A stretch of DNA of 64,000 nt from Rubricoccus sp963708165 (GTDB lineage Bacteria > Bacteroidota > Rhodothermia > Rhodothermales > Rubricoccaceae), in assembly GCA_963708165.1 (NCBI GenBank), contig OY970187.1:806001-870000 (forward strand), read 5' to 3'. Below are positions 61,127 through 64,000 of the stretch, in pieces. Position numbers and translations under genes: made by a program. The notes under the pieces are model-generated. The model worked only from the letters and a program-made list of their open reading frames with translations. It did not search any database and was not told the origin of the DNA. Numbering within the stretch: the stretch's first letter is position 1; every line of letters begins with the position of its first letter.

Positions 61127-62866
61127 TTAGCGGACGACCGTGATCGTCTGCGTGGAGACACCGTTCTCACGTTGCAAGCGGACGAGGTAGGTGCCCGCCT
61201 GCAGGCTCTGGACAGGGAGCGCGAAGCGCGTCTCGCCCGCTGCCGTCTCGCCCGAGGCCAGCGTGGCGACCTCGCGGCCGAGCAGGTCGTGGACGGTCAG
61301 CGTGACGGCCTGCGCCCGGTCCAGCGTGACGGCGACCGTCGCGGCGCCAGAGGCGGGGTTGGGGAACGCGCGGAGCGCGGAGGCCGATGCCTCTGGCGTC
61401 TCCTCCGTATCCACGATCACGTTGCTGCTGAAGTAGAGCATCTGGCCCAGCGCGGTCCAGCCTGCGGCCCAGAAGGCGCCCTGGTCGGTGGCGGGGAACG
61501 CGCCTTTGTAGCTCACCTGCGTGAAGAACCCGTCGCCGTTCAGACGTGCGAGCCCGAAGTCTGCGCCGCTAGAGGCGGCGGAACCAGCGCGAGGGCGCGG
61601 GTCGAGAACGCCGTCCTGGTCGCGGGAGTCGTCTCCGTCGCTGCTGCCGTCTACGACGCCGACGAGACCGGGGTTGACGAACTGGTTTCGAGCGGCGATG
61701 GCCGTTTCCAGATCCGCGTTGTCACCCCGCACGATCGCAGCGACGGTGTTACCCGTGCTGAAATCGAAGAAGATGTTGTTGCGGATGTCGAGTTCGTCGT
61801 CAAAGAAGTTCTGCTCGGTGCTCGTCGTGCGGTCCGTCTGGTCCGGCGCCGTTGCCTCCAGGTCGATTCCGCCGTTGCTCGTCTGGAACTGCGTAAAGAC
61901 GGAGTTATAGATGAAGCCGCCCGTGTTCTCGCGGAGCTTGAGCGTGGGGCCGCCAGCGTCCGAGCCGCCTGGGGTGCTCCCAAGGCCGGAGCCTACGCAC
62001 GTCAGGTTGGACACGACCGGGCTGGACATCGGCGTAGCCGTGAACGGGCTCGCAGATCCGTCGCCCTCGATGCACCGGCCTACGTCGCCGGACTCGTCCT
62101 TGAGCGAGAACACGAACTGGAGCTTGCCGGTGAAGCCGGTATCCCAGTCGATGTCGTCGTCGCCGCTGAAGGCCGCGACGAGGTACTTCGCGTTGACGGT
62201 CCCGCCGAAGAACTCGAAGGAGTCGTCCGAGTTGGCGAACACCTCGATGTACTCCAGCGTCGTGCCGCGTCCGACCGCGCCGAGCGTGAGGCCGTTGATC
62301 TCCTCGTCCGGCCGCTGCGTAAAGCCCGCGTGGCGGATCGAGACATACCGCATCACGCCCGAGTTGTCCTCGTCGTCAGCGGGGAAGGTGGCGTCGGGAC
62401 CGTACGTCGTCCGCTCGCTCGCGTCAATGCCCTCGATGGTGCGGGCGCCACGGTTGTTCGTCGCGTTTCCCAGGATGACCACGCCGCCCCAGAGGCCGCG
62501 GAAGTCGGAGCCCTCGTTGGTATCGAAGGGGTCGCTCACGTCGTCGGCCTCGGCGGTGAAGATGACCGGAGCAGTGGCGGTACCGGTCGCGTTGATCATG
62601 CCACCGCGCTGTACAACGAGGACGCTTGCGTTGCCTCGACCAGCCGTCGGGGTCTGACGTCCCTTGAGGATCGTGCCTGCCGGGATGTTCAGCGTGGCGC
62701 CGTTGTCCACGTAAACCTCCCCGTCGATGAGGTACACCGTGCTGGCGTTGAGAGTCAGCGAGCCGGAGATGATGCCCGGAAGCGTTTCGGTGGGCGTCTG
62801 CGCCTGGGAAGGCAACGCGAGGAGCAGGCCGAGAGCGGCCGCGGCGAGAGTAGCGGAGAGTCGCAT
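61127..62866 (-). CDS. Secreted T9SS type A sorting domain protein, paired with a TonB receptor
   Basis: 579 residues from ATG 62866 (MRLSATLAAAALGLLLALPSQAQ, signal peptide). The main part is a beta-helix-like surface domain: VYVDNGATLNIPAGTILKGRQ, VLVVQRGGMINATGTATAPVIFTAE, FRGLWGGVVILGNA, FANSDDSFEFFGGTVNAKYLVA. The C-terminal 85 residues are a T9SS sorting domain (ALRAFPNPASGAATVAVTLDRAQAVTLTVHDLLGREVATL...GTYLVRLQRENG). It lies 54 nt downstream of a TonB-dependent receptor gene. Receptor plus surface protein pairs of this form recur in Bacteroidota-like genomes and may act in nutrient capture; the ligand is unknown. Confidence 0.9.
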   Translation of the reverse strand: MRLSATLAAAALGLLLALPSQAQTPTETLPGIISGSLTLNASTVYLIDGEVYVDNGATLNIPAGTILKGRQTPTAGRGNASVLVVQRGGMINATGTATAPVIFTAEADDVSDPFDTNEGSDFRGLWGGVVILGNATNNRGARTIEGIDASERTTYGPDATFPADDEDNSGVMRYVSIRHAGFTQRPDEEINGLTLGAVGRGTTLEYIEVFANSDDSFEFFGGTVNAKYLVAAFSGDDDIDWDTGFTGKLQFVFSLKDESGDVGRCIEGDGSASPFTATPMSSPVVSNLTCVGSGLGSTPGGSDAGGPTLKLRENTGGFIYNSVFTQFQTSNGGIDLEATAPDQTDRTTSTEQNFFDDELDIRNNIFFDFSTGNTVAAIVRGDNADLETAIAARNQFVNPGLVGVVDGSSDGDDSRDQDGVLDPRPRAGSAASSGADFGLARLNGDGFFTQVSYKGAFPATDQGAFWAAGWTALGQMLYFSSNVIVDTEETPEASASALRAFPNPASGAATVAVTLDRAQAVTLTVHDLLGREVATLASGETAAGETRFALPVQSLQAGTYLVRLQRENGVSTQTITVVR

Positions 62867-62920
62867 GGGAGTTGGATAGAGAGGGTGGGTCCCCGGGTGC
62901 ACCCGCACCCGGGGAAAGGG

Positions 62921-64000
62921 TCAGAGGCCGACGCCAGAGGCGCCGAGGCTGGGCGCCGCGGGGACGGCAGGAGAGCCGCCGCCGAAGCGGGGGCTAAAGC
63001 TCAGGCCGAAGGAGAACGAGGTACCCCGGTCGTACGACTGGTAGATCGCATCCCCTCCGCCGATCGCGGCGAGCGTGGAGGTCGGGAAATCGTAGATCTG
63101 CTTGACGCCCTGGGCGAAGATGTTCTTGACGGAGAGCTTGACCTTGAACTGGTCGAAGACCCGCTGGCTCGCCACGAAGTCGAGCTGAGGGCTCGGGTCC
63201 TCGAACACGTCCGGCACGCCGACGCGCGAGAGGCGCCGCCCGAAGAGGTTGAAGTAGAGCCCTGCGTTGGTGTCCGCGCCGTCGTAGCTCAGGTCGAGGT
63301 TGACGAGGTAAGGGCTCTGGCCCTGCAGCGCGCGCGTGTCGCTCGCGTCGGCGTTGATCATGCGGCGCTCGAGGAGTTCAGCCTCGGCGATGGTGATCCG
63401 CGAGCGGGTGAAGGTGACGTTTCCACCGAGGGAGAGGCCGCTGGCGAACCCGCTCTCAAAGGGGCCGCCGAGGGCGCTCAGCCTCTGGCGAAGCTCCATC
63501 TCCGCGCCGAAGAGCGTGGCGTTGTCGACATTCTCGTAGCCCTGAAAGTTGTTCTCCAGGTCCAGGATCACGCGCTCGATGGGCCGGTCGAGGTACTTGT
63601 AGTAGCCGCTGACCGCGATGATGGAGCCGGGCGTGTTGAACCACTCGTACCGAAGGTCGAGGTTCGTGATCAGCGTCCGGTCGAGGTTGATGTTGCCCTG
63701 CACCTGGCCGCTCGTCGAGAACTCGAAGGACTGGAACGGAGCGATCTCGCGGAACGTCGGCCGCGCGAGCGTCCGCGTGGCGGCGGCGCGGAGGTTGACG
63801 TTGTCCGTCAGCGCGTACACCACGTTCAGGGCCGGGAGAATGTCCGTCTGCTGGATGGAGCCGCTCAGCGCGGGGTCCTCCGCGTTGACGGGCTCCCCGG
63901 TGAGCCGGTTCACGACGTCGATCGTGAGGTCCGTCGTCTCCACGCGGGCGCCGCCGATGAGGCGGAGCGCGCCGAGTGGGACTTCGACCATGCCGTAGCC
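62921..64000 (-). CDS. TonB-dependent receptor, C-terminal part (5'-truncated by window edge)
   Basis: At least 359 residues; the frame is open to the right edge. It shows the barrel of a TonB-dependent receptor: LIGGARVETTDL, ILPALNVVYALTDNVNLRAAATRTLARPTFREIAPF, LDLRYEWFNTPGSIIAVSGYYKYLDRPIERVI, LGGNVTFTRSRI, LYFNLFGRRLSRVG and KVKLSVKNIFAQGVKQIYDF. It ends in a strand FSFGLSFSPRFGGGS followed by a motif-coded tail (SLGASGVGL). The plug domain is outside the window. Probable operon with the T9SS protein downstream. Confidence 0.9.
   Translation of the reverse strand, partial: GYGMVEVPLGALRLIGGARVETTDLTIDVVNRLTGEPVNAEDPALSGSIQQTDILPALNVVYALTDNVNLRAAATRTLARPTFREIAPFQSFEFSTSGQVQGNINLDRTLITNLDLRYEWFNTPGSIIAVSGYYKYLDRPIERVILDLENNFQGYENVDNATLFGAEMELRQRLSALGGPFESGFASGLSLGGNVTFTRSRITIAEAELLERRMINADASDTRALQGQSPYLVNLDLSYDGADTNAGLYFNLFGRRLSRVGVPDVFEDPSPQLDFVASQRVFDQFKVKLSVKNIFAQGVKQIYDFPTSTLAAIGGGDAIYQSYDRGTSFSFGLSFSPRFGGGSPAVPAAPSLGASGVGL

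Overview
The window is high-GC bacterial chromosome, probably from the Rhodothermota (Rhodothermia, Rubricoccaceae-like). I infer this from the mix of genes: T9SS-sorted proteins, a TonB-dependent receptor, an ATP synthase cluster without beta and epsilon, a bactofilin, OmpA/PKD proteins and ECF-sigma/kinase modules. No 16S gene is present, so the placement is inference.

The dominant signal is a dispersed 9-mer, CCTCTGGCG (reverse CGCCAGAGG), usually extended to GCCTCTGGCG. I counted 20 exact copies by hand in the first 5 kb, and it continues at a similar density almost everywhere. Two copies often face each other as perfect palindromes (CCTCTGGCGCCAGAGG or CGCCAGAGGCCTCTGGCG), mostly between genes and often between convergent gene ends. 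Inside genes it is read in all frames as PLAPEA, ASGARG or LWRQRP, often in linkers. It resembles a DNA uptake sequence or a highly iterated palindrome. It is absent from a two-gene island at 20614-22057 beside tRNA-Ser.

Layout. 1-7.4 kb: a partial secreted repeat protein, a frameshifted AtuA-family gene, a methyltransferase, an ABC exporter and a serine hydrolase lipoprotein. 7.5-12.5 kb: a reverse-strand signalling operon (PEGA-TM-kinase, PP2C phosphatase, two PEGA proteins). 12.6-20.5 kb: a Spy-like protein, a LytS/LytTR two-component pair, DUF202, a sugar MFS transporter, DinB and a frameshifted M14 peptidase. 20.6-26.4 kb: the motif-free DUF6932 cassette, tRNA-Ser, a K+ channel, an M24 peptidase and a REP-associated transposase flanked by REP pairs. 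26.5-34.4 kb: atpG-A-H-F-E-B, AtpZ, bactofilin and M23 peptidase, transcribed leftwards. 34.5-41.8 kb: rpsT, two OmpA-family proteins and an ECF sigma/kinase-TPR pair. 41.9-47.1 kb: HAD nucleotidase, endonuclease V, a nitroreductase-like fragment, tRNA-Val and a T9SS beta-helix protein. 47.2-50.5 kb: a broken class A beta-lactamase-like gene beside BlaI, an M56 (BlaR1-like) protease and a TonB C-terminal protein. 50.6-55.3 kb: amidase, a coiled-coil protein, and an ECF sigma factor with a repeat-rich putative anti-sigma factor. 55.3-55.8 kb: a probable structured RNA with a strong terminator. 55.8-60.4 kb: radA and an MlaE/MlaF/MlaD lipid transport operon. 60.2-64 kb: a membrane protein, a T9SS protein and the 3' part of a TonB-dependent receptor.

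Four genes are broken by what looks like a single extra base each, and a fifth site is possible. This could be real decay or assembly error.
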